NCBI RefSeq assembly: GCF_030824455.1
Contig: NZ_JAVBXR010000124.1
Location: 1 to 64,000, forward strand
Length of the DNA stretch: 64,000 nucleotides
Direction: 5' to 3'
DNA from: Desulfobulbus sp.
GTDB lineage: Bacteria > Desulfobacterota > Desulfobulbia > Desulfobulbales > Desulfobulbaceae
The notes beneath the pieces were generated by a model, which was not told where the DNA came from, did not search any database, and saw only the letters and a list, made by a program, of their open reading frames with translations. The position numbers and the translations under genes were made by a program. Shown here in pieces: positions 16,949 through 26,295 of the stretch; position 1 is the stretch's first letter, and the number at the start of each line of letters is the position of its first letter.

Positions 16949-19912
16949 ATGAACAGCAGCTACCCCGCTCCCGGCTCCATCCATCCACCCGTCTTTTGTT
17001 TCACTGTCGGCGATATGAGCTGCGAACACTGCCAGGCCATGGTCGAGGCCGCGGCCATGGAGACGCCCGGAGTCTGCGAGGCGCGGGTGGATCTGGCGGC
17101 CGGGACCCTGACGGTCAGCGGCGGCGATCCCCAGGCCGTGATTCAGGCGGTGGTTGAGGCCGGCTATCCGGCTGAACTGCGCGAGACCGCCGCAGCCTGC
17201 GCATTGCCGACCGGCACGGCACCGGAAGTTGCGGCTACGGTTGCTGCCGCAAAACCGAATGATAAACCCGCAGCTGACCGCTATCTACTGCGGGTGGCGG
17301 ACATGCACTGCGCAAGTTGCGTTGGCCGGGTCGAGCAGGCCATCCTTGCCGCGCCCGGGGTGCGCGAGGCGGCAGTCAATCTGGTGGAGCAGACGGCCAG
17401 TGTGGTGGGCGGCGACCCGGCGCAAGTGGTTGCGGCTATTGTCCAGGCCGGTTACGGGGCCGCGCTTCTGGAAAACAAGCAGGATGCCGCAGCAGACGGC
17501 TACGAGGTCGACATCCTGGGCATGCACTGCGCCAGTTGCGTGAGCCGGGTGGAGGCGGCCATCCTCGCCGTGCCCGGGGTCACGGGGGCGGCGGTCAATC
17601 TGATCGAAAAAAAGGCCCAGGTGCAGGGCGGCGATCCGGCGCAGGTAGTGCAGGCGATCCTCGCCCAGGGTTATGGGGCGGCGCTGCGGCAGCGCCCCGC
17701 CAGCGACGCGTTTTTCATCCTCCTGCAGCCCCAACCGCAAAACGACGATCTGGAGCAGATCCGCCAGATCCTCCAGGCCCAGGACGCGGCCACCAACATC
17801 GTAATCGAAGACGGTCGGGTGCGCGTTGTCACTGCCCAGCATCCGGCCGACGTCCTCCTGCGGCTCTCGGACATTGGCTATCAGGCGACGCTGGAGGAAT
17901 CCTTCGCCGATCCCGGCCTCCAACAGGCAATGGAGACCCGCCTGGAAATCCGGCGTTCCTGGCGGCGGGCGATTCTGGCGGGCCTGGTCGGTTTCGGCCT
18001 CATGGCCGGGCACATGTCGGGATTTTTCCCGCATCTCCACAACGGCCAGGCGTTCTGGGCCGGCGCGGCCCTGCTCTGTCTGTTCACCATGATTTACAGC
18101 GGCGGCAATTACTTTGTCGGCGCCTGGAAGCAGGCGCGGCACGGCGCGGCCAACATGGACACCCTGGTGGCGCTGGGGACCGGCGCGGCCTGGCTGTCTT
18201 CGGTCCTGGTTATTGCCGATCCGAACTTCATCCCCGGCGCGGCCAACCACCTCTATCTCGACGCCTCGGTGATGATCCTGGCCTTTCTCCAACTGGGCCA
18301 CGCCCTGGAAACCAGGGCCAAGCGGACCACCAGCGAGGCCGTCGGCGCCCTGGTCGGCCTGCGCGCCCGCACCGCCTGGGTGATTCGCGCCAGCGGTCAG
18401 GTGGAGGTTCCGGTTTCGCTGCTGCGCATCGGCGACCGGGTGCGGGTCAAACCCGGCGAGAAGGTGCCGATTGACGGCGAGATCGTCGAAGGGCGGACCA
18501 CCCTTGACGAATCCATGCTCACCGGCGAGCCGCTGGCAGTGGCCCGCGCGGTCGGCGATCCGGTCACTGGCGGCACAATGAACCGCTCCGGGGTGTTTGT
18601 GCTGAAAGTCAGCCGGTTGGGCGACGACACCACCCTGGCCCGGATCATCCGCATGGTCAAAACAGCGCAGATGAGCAAACCGCCCATCGGCCGGCTGGTC
18701 GACCGCATTGCCGGCGTGTTTGTGCCGGTGGTCATCTGCATAAGCGTTGCGACGTTCCTCACCTGGCTGGGATTTGCCTCGGAACTGCCCCTGGCGCACG
18801 GACTGACCGCCGCCATCGCGGTGCTGGTGATTGCCTGCCCCTGCGCCCTGGGGCTGGCGACGCCGATTGCGATCATGGTGGGAACTAGCCGGGCCGCCGA
18901 GTGCAATGTCCTGATCCGCAACAGTGACGCCCTGCAGACCGCCTCCAGTTTGACCCATGTGGTGGTCGACAAAACCGGCACCCTCACCGAAGGACACCCG
19001 GCGGTGACCGCCATTTTCCCGACTGAAGGCGTAAAGGCTGCCGAGGTGTTGCACTGGGCGGCCAGCCTGGAAAGCGGCTCCGAACATCCCCTGGCCGAGG
19101 CGGTGCTGACGGCCCAGCTGGAGCGCGGCGAGCCCCTGTTGCCCCTGGAAAATTTCGTCGCCGTTCCCGGTCGGGGCGTGCAGGCGGAGCATGCGGGGGT
19201 GCGCTTTCTTTTGGGCAACCACCATTTTCTGGCCGAGCATAGCGTTGCGCTGCCCGCCGATCTGCAGGCAGAGGCGCAGCGCCAGGCGGCGCAGGGCGGC
19301 ACTCCGGTCTGGCTGGCCAGAGATGGAAAGGCGCAGGGGGCGTTGATCCTCAAAGACCCGTTGCGGCCGGATTCGGCGGCGGCGGTTGCCGCGCTGCAGC
19401 AACAAGGTATTCGCGTGGTGATGTGCAGCGGCGACAACCGGGCCACCGCCGAGGCTGTGGCCCGCGAGGTGGGCGTCAGCGAGGTGCACAGCGAGATTCT
19501 GCCCGAGCAGAAACTGCAGGTGATTCAAGCCCTGCAGCAGCAGGGGTTCAAGGTCGGCATGGTCGGCGACGGGGTCAACGACGCCCCGGCCCTGGCTCAG
19601 GCCGACACCGGCTTTGCCCTGGGCGGCGGCTCCGACGTGGCCATCGAAAACGCCGACATCACCCTCACCGGCGACTCGCTCCTGCTGGTGGCCACCGCCA
19701 TTGGCGTTTCCACCGCCACCATCCGCAACATCAAACAGAACCTGTTCGGGGCCTTTATCTACAACATCATCGGCATTCCCCTGGCCGCCGGCCTGTTCTA
19801 TCCGCTCACCGGCTGGCAATTGGAGCCGATGTTTGCCAGCGCCGCCATGGCCCTTTCTTCGGTGACCGTGGTCACCAACGCCAACCGGCTCCGTTTTTTC
19901 CGGCCCCGATAA
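16949..19912 (+). CDS. copA: copper-translocating P-type ATPase
   Basis: 987 residues, P1B-type ATPase that pumps Cu(I) out of the cytoplasm. Three N-terminal heavy-metal-associated domains carry CxxC motifs (MSCEHC, MHCASC, MHCASC) at about residues 24, 117 and 194. A fourth domain-like segment (about 250-310) has the fold pattern but no CxxC. The membrane core has the CPC copper site in VIACPCALGLATP, the actuator motif LTGEP, the phosphorylation motif DKTGTLTEG, the SEHPLAEA motif and GDGVNDAPALAQAD. The start at 16949 is uncertain: no clear ribosome site, and an in-frame ATG exists at 16844. Bases 16750-16948 hold nothing I can assign. Confidence 0.93.
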   Translation: MNSSYPAPGSIHPPVFCFTVGDMSCEHCQAMVEAAAMETPGVCEARVDLAAGTLTVSGGDPQAVIQAVVEAGYPAELRETAAACALPTGTAPEVAATVAAAKPNDKPAADRYLLRVADMHCASCVGRVEQAILAAPGVREAAVNLVEQTASVVGGDPAQVVAAIVQAGYGAALLENKQDAAADGYEVDILGMHCASCVSRVEAAILAVPGVTGAAVNLIEKKAQVQGGDPAQVVQAILAQGYGAALRQRPASDAFFILLQPQPQNDDLEQIRQILQAQDAATNIVIEDGRVRVVTAQHPADVLLRLSDIGYQATLEESFADPGLQQAMETRLEIRRSWRRAILAGLVGFGLMAGHMSGFFPHLHNGQAFWAGAALLCLFTMIYSGGNYFVGAWKQARHGAANMDTLVALGTGAAWLSSVLVIADPNFIPGAANHLYLDASVMILAFLQLGHALETRAKRTTSEAVGALVGLRARTAWVIRASGQVEVPVSLLRIGDRVRVKPGEKVPIDGEIVEGRTTLDESMLTGEPLAVARAVGDPVTGGTMNRSGVFVLKVSRLGDDTTLARIIRMVKTAQMSKPPIGRLVDRIAGVFVPVVICISVATFLTWLGFASELPLAHGLTAAIAVLVIACPCALGLATPIAIMVGTSRAAECNVLIRNSDALQTASSLTHVVVDKTGTLTEGHPAVTAIFPTEGVKAAEVLHWAASLESGSEHPLAEAVLTAQLERGEPLLPLENFVAVPGRGVQAEHAGVRFLLGNHHFLAEHSVALPADLQAEAQRQAAQGGTPVWLARDGKAQGALILKDPLRPDSAAAVAALQQQGIRVVMCSGDNRATAEAVAREVGVSEVHSEILPEQKLQVIQALQQQGFKVGMVGDGVNDAPALAQADTGFALGGGSDVAIENADITLTGDSLLLVATAIGVSTATIRNIKQNLFGAFIYNIIGIPLAAGLFYPLTGWQLEPMFASAAMALSSVTVVTNANRLRFFRPR

Positions 19913-19931
19913 CGGGAGCTTGCCGTGCCGA

Positions 19932-21662
19932 TTATTTGAAGATCGAATCCAGCCCCATGGCCCGTTTGCGGGCAAACTTGGGAATCAGGCGGGGGTGAGA
20001 GGAACGCAGCAGACGGTAGGTGAGGGCCAGCAGATGCAGAGTCAGCAGGTGATCGATCAGCCGGTAGCCGCGCTGGCGACGGAGGAAGAGCGCCAACAGC
20101 CAGCCCAGATAACGCCGGCGGAGACGGAAGGGGCGAAAACTGAGTTTGATTTTGTAACGGGGGCGGCTTCCCGACGGATACTGCAGTTTGTACTCTTTTT
20201 TTGCTTGCTTGAGCCGCTGGCGCAGCTCCTCCGAGAAAGGCAGGAGCGAGTATTCCCGGGCCAGGGCCAGAATGGCGAAGGTGTCGCGCATGTAGTCAAG
20301 ATCGGCAACCGGCATCGACGCCTGCTGCGCCAGGTCGCGCATCTGCTCGATCATGTCCAGGGCCGCGCGTCCCTGCCGGAGGCACTCGTCTGGATCGCGC
20401 ACGAAATAGCGCATGATCTTGCGCATCGAGTGGTTGATGAAGATGGAGTCCCAATACACCGCAAGCAGAGGCGGGATGCGCACCCGGCGAAAAAACAGGG
20501 TTTGCCGCGCATATTCAGGAACATAGAGCAGATCCTTGACCACCGTTTCGGAGTGTTGCAGCAGGCGCCACAGGGATTCGGGCTCGGCGACGCCCTCGAT
20601 CCGACAATAGCGGCACACCGCCTCGTGGGCCGTGCAGCCGTGGCGAAAGATGTGGAGGGCGACAAAGGCGTTGATTTCGTTCCAAACGGCGTCGGTGTCG
20701 AGATAGGTCAGACGGCGGAACGGCGCCCAGCCACCGGTCTGACACCAGACCGAAACGCCCAGCATATTGTCCGCCTGGCGTAGCTGCCGGGCATAGTCCT
20801 CATAGTCGGCGCCAATGAAAGCGGGATATTCGCCGCAGCCCTCATACTCGCGCCGGGCCTGAAGTTCGACGATTCTCTGAATCTTCTGGGCCTTGGCCGC
20901 GAAAAACTGCGGATTGAGCGGCAGGTGGCGGAAAAAATCCGATTCGCCGTGTTTCATCGACAACACAAAGGCCGGGCTGTCAATGCGATCAAGGATGCGT
21001 TCCAGGGTGTCGCGCCGCCAGATGCAATCCCCCACCGGGTAAGCGCCGACGGTCCAGGTGCGCAGGATCAGCCGCCGGCCGCATCGCTCGAACACCGGCA
21101 ACAGTCCGTGCAACAGATGGTTGAGCTGCTCCGGGGTGCGGATGCACAACTCGCTGCGGAACAGGTCTTTGACGTCCCGGCCGTCGCTCTCGCCAATGCG
21201 GATGATCACCCCGCTGATCTCGGGGAAATCGTTCAGCAGGCCCGCAAGCAGCTCGCAGAGAAACCGGTTGATTGCTCCCTGGTCATTGCCGATCCGCGCC
21301 TTCAAGGCCGGGGTGAACGAGAGCACGTCCATGGTCAGGTAAATGGCCAGCCCCTCGTCGGCGACAATCCGAAACAGGCGGCGGAATTCCTCGCGGAAGA
21401 TGCGGATATGCGCCCGAATCTCGGGTTCGTACCAGGGATGGTCGGCCAGATGGGTCACATCGTCCAGGGTCGCGGCATTGTAGCCAACCGCGCGCGCCTT
21501 GGCGGCAAAGACGCGCAGGTCCCGGCCAATCTGGTCAAACTGGTCGCGCCGCGCCTCCTCTGCAAGGTTGAGACGGGCAAAGGGAATCTTCGACCAGTTG
21601 ATCCTGCGGTTGGGCGCCGCGCGAAAAAACGGGCCGATGGCGTCGATAAGAAAGAGTTCCAT
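19932..21662 (-). CDS. hypothetical protein, possible TIM-barrel glycoside-hydrolase-like
   Basis: 576 residues, unrecognised as a named family. The N-terminal 330 residues alternate strand-like and helix-like segments, such as GLAIYLTMDVLSF, ISGVIIRIGE, RRLILRTWTVGAYP, PAFVLSMKHGESDF and EYPAFIGADYEDY. This is a TIM-barrel rhythm, and the GEYPAF and acidic strand ends recall GH67-like glycosidases. The C-terminal 200 residues are helical and very basic at the end (PFRLRRRYLGWLLALFLRRQRGYR), so membrane or polyanion association is possible. The ATG at 21662 fits the first conserved-looking segment (MELFLIDAIGPFF) better than the upstream Met. It is convergent with copA with only 19 bp between stops. 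Catalytic function is inferred weakly. Confidence 0.5.
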   Translation of the reverse strand: MELFLIDAIGPFFRAAPNRRINWSKIPFARLNLAEEARRDQFDQIGRDLRVFAAKARAVGYNAATLDDVTHLADHPWYEPEIRAHIRIFREEFRRLFRIVADEGLAIYLTMDVLSFTPALKARIGNDQGAINRFLCELLAGLLNDFPEISGVIIRIGESDGRDVKDLFRSELCIRTPEQLNHLLHGLLPVFERCGRRLILRTWTVGAYPVGDCIWRRDTLERILDRIDSPAFVLSMKHGESDFFRHLPLNPQFFAAKAQKIQRIVELQARREYEGCGEYPAFIGADYEDYARQLRQADNMLGVSVWCQTGGWAPFRRLTYLDTDAVWNEINAFVALHIFRHGCTAHEAVCRYCRIEGVAEPESLWRLLQHSETVVKDLLYVPEYARQTLFFRRVRIPPLLAVYWDSIFINHSMRKIMRYFVRDPDECLRQGRAALDMIEQMRDLAQQASMPVADLDYMRDTFAILALAREYSLLPFSEELRQRLKQAKKEYKLQYPSGSRPRYKIKLSFRPFRLRRRYLGWLLALFLRRQRGYRLIDHLLTLHLLALTYRLLRSSHPRLIPKFARKRAMGLDSIFK

Positions 21663-21840
21663 GGGGGAGTCCGAGAGGATTGCAAAATAACGCAGCTGAG
21701 GCGACGGCAACATATCATGCCTTGGCCTACGTGATAAAAATTCTCAACTGCATCTAGTTTTCACTTGCAGGGCACCGTCACTCGAGGTAAGTGGTGCCCT
21801 TCGCACGGTACTTTTTCCGACGATACGTTTCAATTACAAG

Positions 21841-22707
21841 ATGAGCGCCAACGCCATGGACAACCTTTTTGCCCGCATTACCTACATTTTCGATCCCCTC
21901 CAAACCTTTTACGAACACGAACGGCTCTATCGCAAGTTTTCGATTGCCCTGGTTTTTCTTTTTCTGTGCAACCTAGTGATCATCGAGCTCAACCGGCGCG
22001 GGCTTTTGCCCGGCGGCCTAGCCGCGCTGACGCCCAAGAACCATTTCTTCGCCGTCCACGCCGCCTTCACCGTCATTCTGGTGCTTGAGGTTATCAGCCT
22101 GATCTTTGTCCTGCCCTGCTCCTTTTCCCGCTCGCTGGGCAAGCAGTTCGAAATCCTTTCCCTGATCCTGATCCGTAACGCCTTCAAGGAGTTGTCCTAT
22201 TTTTCCGAGCCGCTTGGTTACGAGGGCAACGAAGAAAAGATCATGCACATCCTGGCTACAGGCTTCGGGGCGTTGCTGATCTTCACCCTGCTGGGGGTGT
22301 ATTACAAGATCCAGAAACGGAACGAGGAAGACCGCCAGCACATGGATTTATATGGATTTGTCGCTTCGAAAAAAGCGATCTCGCTGTTGCTGCTGATCTC
22401 GTTTTGCTGCATGGGCGCCTATTCCATCTACCAGAGCCTGAGCGGCATCGAGCACGCGGACTTCCTCCACGGCTTCTACACCCAACTGATCCTCACCGAT
22501 ATTCTCATCGTCCTGGTGTCGCAGTGTTTCCACCCTTCGGCGAAGATGATCTTCCGCAACTCGGGCTACGCCCTCTCCACCCTGATGATCCGGCTCGCTC
22601 TGGTGGCCCCGGTGTACTACAATGTGCTTTTAGGCAGCGCGGCCATGGTGTTCGCCATCCTGCTGACCCTGGTCAGCCAGCATCTTTTTCTGCAGAAACA
22701 ACGGTAA
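21841..22707 (+). CDS. integral membrane protein of unknown function
   Basis: 288 residues with about seven hydrophobic segments (near 33-50, 68-95, 138-160, 178-200, 210-230, 243-260 and 265-283). A cytoplasmic linker, KIQKRNEEDRQHMDLYGFVASKK, lies between two halves. I do not recognise the family; the arrangement of two membrane bundles around a charged linker is seen in several uncharacterised proteobacterial proteins. It is divergent from the TIM-barrel-like gene and convergent with the phosphatase-family gene, with 26 bp to that gene's stop. Confidence 0.6.
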   Translation: MSANAMDNLFARITYIFDPLQTFYEHERLYRKFSIALVFLFLCNLVIIELNRRGLLPGGLAALTPKNHFFAVHAAFTVILVLEVISLIFVLPCSFSRSLGKQFEILSLILIRNAFKELSYFSEPLGYEGNEEKIMHILATGFGALLIFTLLGVYYKIQKRNEEDRQHMDLYGFVASKKAISLLLLISFCCMGAYSIYQSLSGIEHADFLHGFYTQLILTDILIVLVSQCFHPSAKMIFRNSGYALSTLMIRLALVAPVYYNVLLGSAAMVFAILLTLVSQHLFLQKQR

Positions 22708-22733
22708 GCCGTCGGCACAGGCGCCGCTGGCGA

Positions 22734-23465
22734 TCAGAAGGAAAAATCGCAGACCAGCGGGGCGTGATCGGAGAAGGTGACGTCGGGGATGTGGAAATGG
22801 GTGACCTTGAGTTCCGGGCTGTGGAGGATGAAATCCAACTCCCGTTTCGGGGCCCGGCTGGGGTGAGAGGGTTTTTTCTCGGGGTTGGCGCTGACCAGAC
22901 CGGTGGCGCCGAGAAACAGTTCGAGTTCGCGCATCCCCCAGAGGACGTTGAAATCTCCGGCCAGAATCATCGGCCGGTCCACTTGGCGAATGAGGCGATA
23001 CAGCCGTTCCAGCTGATACTGCCGGTTGCGGTAGGTCAAGGAGAGATGGACTAAAAACACGGTGAGCCGCTCGGTGCAGACCTGGATCACCAGCCGCTTG
23101 ACGCCCTCGTCGAAATAGTGAAAACGATGGCTGATGATCGGCTCGCGGGTGAGCACGGCGTTGCCCTGGGTTTTGAGCAGAGGCAGACGCTTAACCATCG
23201 ACCCGCAGCCGTACTTGGTCTCAATCACATGGTAATACCCCAACTGGTCGGCGATCATCTCCGCCTGACACAGTTGGTCGGTGCGAAACGAACCGCCGTC
23301 AACCTCGACCAGACCCATCACGTCGGGTTGCACCGAACGGATGAACTCGAGAATTTTATCGAAATTGTCGTGGGAGCGGCGGAGATAGCCGGCGTACGGG
23401 AAGGGAAAATGAAACCGGCCGCCGTTGCCGGCGGCGTAGCGAATATTGTAGAGTAAAAACCGCAA
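22734..23465 (-). CDS. endonuclease/exonuclease/phosphatase family protein
   Basis: 243 residues of the DNase I-like metal-dependent phosphoesterase superfamily. Diagnostic parts are LLYNIRY at the start, DVMGLVEVDGG with the metal-binding Glu, VFLVHLSL, MILAGDFNVLW (catalytic Asp/Asn) and the terminal SDHAPLVCDF (catalytic Asp/His). Substrates in this group range from DNA to inositol phosphates and sphingomyelin, so none is assigned. I place the start at TTG 23465, because GGAGG stands seven bases ahead and the protein opens directly into the first conserved strand. An upstream ATG at 23510 would overlap pcnB by 29 bp. Likely co-transcribed with pcnB. Confidence 0.8.
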   Translation of the reverse strand: MRFLLYNIRYAAGNGGRFHFPFPYAGYLRRSHDNFDKILEFIRSVQPDVMGLVEVDGGSFRTDQLCQAEMIADQLGYYHVIETKYGCGSMVKRLPLLKTQGNAVLTREPIISHRFHYFDEGVKRLVIQVCTERLTVFLVHLSLTYRNRQYQLERLYRLIRQVDRPMILAGDFNVLWGMRELELFLGATGLVSANPEKKPSHPSRAPKRELDFILHSPELKVTHFHIPDVTFSDHAPLVCDFSF

Positions 23466-23481
23466 CCGTCTGCCTCCGGGG

Positions 23482-24984
23482 CTACTTGCGCGGCCGCCGA
23501 AGAAGGCCAAACACCCCGTGCTGATCGCTGCTGAACGCTGGATTCACCCCTCCGCGCCCCCTGGGCTTGGATTCGCCGCCGAGTTCCGGGCGTTCTGGTC
23601 GTTCAATTCGCTCCGGGCGCTCAATTCGCTGCGGCCGTTCAAGCCGCTCACCCCGCTCCGGAACCGGAGCCAGGGCCGCTTCTTCCCCAGCCGCAGCCGG
23701 CGGTTGTTCAACCACAAACCGTTCCGGCTGCACCGCCGCGATGCCCTGGGACTCTAGGTAGATGTCGAAAAATCGAGAACAATCCCGGTAGTAGCTCTTT
23801 TTCTTCAACCACTTCGGATCGCCGCCACCCTGGGCACGGGCGTGGTGGAAGGTCGAGAGATTGATCAAGAGGGTGGTCATGAATTCCTTGGCCATGCGCT
23901 GGACGTTGAAGGGTTCCCCGAAGTGGTGGTCAACGTCGTCCCTGATGGTGCGCGACAACTGATGAAAGCCCTCGCCGCGAACATTGGTTTCAGGCAAATG
24001 AAACCGCCGGCAGGCCCACGGCAGCAGGAGCGTGGCCAGGAGCAGGTAGTCCGGCACCTTCACCGGCTCGTCCCCGTTGCTCCGGGCGTGGAGACGGTCC
24101 AGAATGGCGAAGATGTTCAGCAACTCCTTGCGCACCACCTCCCCTTCGGCGCCCTGCATGCATTCATCGTACAAGGGAAACAGGGCCGGCCACAGGGTCG
24201 AGTTCATGCAGAGTTCCGCCCAGGCCCGACTCGCGCCGGACTGCAGATCCTTCAACACCTCGTCGCGAATCCGCGAAGGCGGGCACAGATGCAGTTTCTC
24301 CCGATGCCGCTGCAGGGCGGCGAAGGTCTCCGCCTCAATGGCAAAGCCGGTGCGGGCCGCATGCCGCACCACTCGCATCATCCGCACCGGATCCCTGGTG
24401 AATCGACGATCCGGGTCGCCGACCATGCGGATGATCCGCCGGTCAAGATCCTCAACCCCGTTGATGTAATCGATGATGGTGTGCTGCTCGATCTCGTAAA
24501 AGAGGGCGTTGATCGTCAAATCACGGCGGAACGCGTCCTCTTCCAGGGTGCCGAAGGTGTTGTTCGACGCCAGGATCTGCTCGTTGCCGTCAATGTCAAA
24601 CTCGCTGCTTGAACGCAGGGTCGAGACCTCAACGATCTTGTCGCCGCGAAAAAAGACCTGGACCAGACGGAACCTCCGCCCGATGGTCCGGCTGTTGCGG
24701 AACAATTGCCGCAACTGGCCGGGACGGGCGTCGGTGGAGATGTCAAAATCCTTGGGCGTGCGGCCGAGATAGAGATCGCGCACCCCGCCCCCGACCAGAT
24801 AGCCCTTAAAGCCGGCGTCGCGCAGGCGATACAGCACCTTCAGAGCCTCCCGGTCGAGCATGTGTTCGCGGATGGGGTGCTCCGACTCGGGGATCACCCT
24901 GACCGCAACCGCCGTTTCCTCTCCCGAATCCGGGGTGTGCGTTTGCTGGTCAACCGTCATAAGGGCGTGCCGCACAGGCGTCAA
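23482..24984 (-). CDS. pcnB: poly(A) polymerase I / tRNA nucleotidyltransferase family
   Basis: About 500 residues. Adds poly(A) tails to RNA 3' ends, which in bacteria marks RNA for decay. The nucleotidyltransferase core has GYLVGGGVRDLYLGRTPKDFDI (about 61-82) with the Gly-rich loop and the metal-binding Asp pair. It continues with RRFRLVQVFF, RDLTINALFY and the RNA-binding RFTRDPVRMMRVVRHAARTGF. The C-terminus is an Arg/Pro/Glu-rich tail with an imperfect RPERIE repeat, a typical unstructured basic RNA-binding end for PcnB. The start is TTG 24984 or ATG 24960; neither has a well-placed ribosome site. CCA-adding enzyme is the alternative, but length and tail favour PcnB. Confidence 0.88.
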   Translation of the reverse strand: MTPVRHALMTVDQQTHTPDSGEETAVAVRVIPESEHPIREHMLDREALKVLYRLRDAGFKGYLVGGGVRDLYLGRTPKDFDISTDARPGQLRQLFRNSRTIGRRFRLVQVFFRGDKIVEVSTLRSSSEFDIDGNEQILASNNTFGTLEEDAFRRDLTINALFYEIEQHTIIDYINGVEDLDRRIIRMVGDPDRRFTRDPVRMMRVVRHAARTGFAIEAETFAALQRHREKLHLCPPSRIRDEVLKDLQSGASRAWAELCMNSTLWPALFPLYDECMQGAEGEVVRKELLNIFAILDRLHARSNGDEPVKVPDYLLLATLLLPWACRRFHLPETNVRGEGFHQLSRTIRDDVDHHFGEPFNVQRMAKEFMTTLLINLSTFHHARAQGGGDPKWLKKKSYYRDCSRFFDIYLESQGIAAVQPERFVVEQPPAAAGEEAALAPVPERGERLERPQRIERPERIERPERPELGGESKPRGRGGVNPAFSSDQHGVFGLLRRPRK

Positions 24985-25015
24985 AACTGATCATAAAAAC
25001 CCTCCCTCTTGCCAA

Positions 25016-25993
25016 TCAATACTGCACAGCCTTTTCTTTGTAGACCGATTCCGCCGCCTTGACAAAGCGGTCGAAGATTTCTTGCACCGACAGAATTTCG
25101 TTCATTTTAAAGGTGTTGGCCCCGGAAAAGACCAAACCGTTTTCCACATCGCCTGTCAGGGCGGCGGTGAGCCGATCACTGATGCAGTATTTGTAGCTGC
25201 ATTTCTTGAGACACTTGAAACGGCACTTGTCGGCGGAGATGTCGTCGCCGTTGAGCATTTTTTCGACAAAAGGCGTCTTCACCGCCCGACCCGGCAGCCC
25301 CACCGGCGAGGAAACCAGGACAATGTCCTCCTCCTTGGCGTCGAGGTAGGCCTGCTTGAAATTCTCCGAGACGGAACACTCTTTGCTCAACACAAAGCGG
25401 GAGGCGATCTGCACGCCGTCCGCGCCGTACTTGTCCATCATCTCGGCCATTTCAAAGCCGTTGGTAATGCCGCCGGCGGCAATCAAGGGAATTTTCGACA
25501 CCACCTTGCGGATGGTGGGGAAGAGTTCGCGCAACGGGGTTTCAGTGCCCAGATGACCGCCAGCCTCAGTGGCTTCGACAATCACAGCGGAGGCGCCGAG
25601 TTTTTCAGCCAGCTTGGCCAGACCCGGCGAAGACACGATTGACACGATCGGCACATTAAATTTGGAACCGATCTTAAAAATATCGCGAGAGAACCCAGCG
25701 CCGGTGATGATCATGTCGGCCCCGGCCTCGATCGAACCCATCACCAGCTCGTAAAAATCCTTCATCGCATACATGATGTTGACGGCAATCACGCCCTTGG
25801 TGGCGTTCTTGGCCTTGCGAATGTCCTCCTGCAACTCGGGCACCGGAATCCCGGAGCCGCCGATGGTGCCGATGCCGCCGCATTCCGCCACAGGAATGGC
25901 CAAGGCGGAGGTTGACACGCGGATGGACATGCCGCCCTGGATAATGGGGATTTTCGCAATAAATGAGCCTATTTTTAATTCTGGCAGTTTCAT
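25016..25993 (-). CDS. NAD(P)H-dependent flavin oxidoreductase, nitronate-monooxygenase/FabK-like
   Basis: 325 residues, FMN-binding TIM barrel. Matches the 2-nitropropane dioxygenase/FabK family: PIIQGGMSIRVS at the N-terminus, VNIMYAM, EATEAGGHLG with the catalytic-type His147, IPLIAAGGITNG and GADGVQIASRF for phosphate binding. It carries a cysteine cluster, Cys257, Cys261, Cys265 and Cys270, in a C-terminal insertion that could bind a metal or an iron-sulphur centre. In anaerobes, members act as nitronate monooxygenases or enoyl-ACP reductases (FabK), and sequence alone does not decide. No fatty-acid genes adjoin. Divergent from hisS. Confidence 0.75.
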   Translation of the reverse strand: MKLPELKIGSFIAKIPIIQGGMSIRVSTSALAIPVAECGGIGTIGGSGIPVPELQEDIRKAKNATKGVIAVNIMYAMKDFYELVMGSIEAGADMIITGAGFSRDIFKIGSKFNVPIVSIVSSPGLAKLAEKLGASAVIVEATEAGGHLGTETPLRELFPTIRKVVSKIPLIAAGGITNGFEMAEMMDKYGADGVQIASRFVLSKECSVSENFKQAYLDAKEEDIVLVSSPVGLPGRAVKTPFVEKMLNGDDISADKCRFKCLKKCSYKYCISDRLTAALTGDVENGLVFSGANTFKMNEILSVQEIFDRFVKAAESVYKEKAVQY

Positions 25994-26295
25994 TCACACC
26001 TCGTGATCGGTTTTGCTTGAGATAAATTGTATAAAAAAAGACCCCTCTCGGTCCTGAAAACGCCTACGGCGGAGCACGAAAGAATGCCGAGATCGCTTCC
26101 GTTTGTCAAGCCCGGCAGTCCGCCTGAGACCGGGGATCGCGACAAAAAAAGGAGTCATGTCGCATTCTACCATAATGCAGCCACATCGGCTTGACTTTTC
26201 ACCCGTTTTACGAGTACATTTCTTGTTTTTTATCATCGTTGACGGCGACGCCGGCAGGCATCCGGCGCAGCCAACGATCCACACTGGAGTTTTCA
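25994..26295. other. divergent intergenic region between flavin oxidoreductase and hisS
   Basis: Contains a candidate hisS promoter (26191-26220) and the ribosome site GGAG (26286-26289). The remainder has short frames on both strands that look non-coding. There is no T-box-like or other leader structure that I can identify. Confidence 0.5.
26191..26220 (+). promoter_or_regulatory. candidate hisS promoter
   Basis: TTGACT (26191-26196) and TACATT (26215-26220) with an 18-bp spacer, ending 75 bp before the TTG start of hisS. Consensus-based inference only. Confidence 0.4.

Noticed and set aside
17285-19975. 896-residue open frame opposite copA
   Set aside because: Antisense of a GC-rich P-type ATPase with all its catalytic motifs on the plus strand; the antisense product is low-complexity and unlike any protein.
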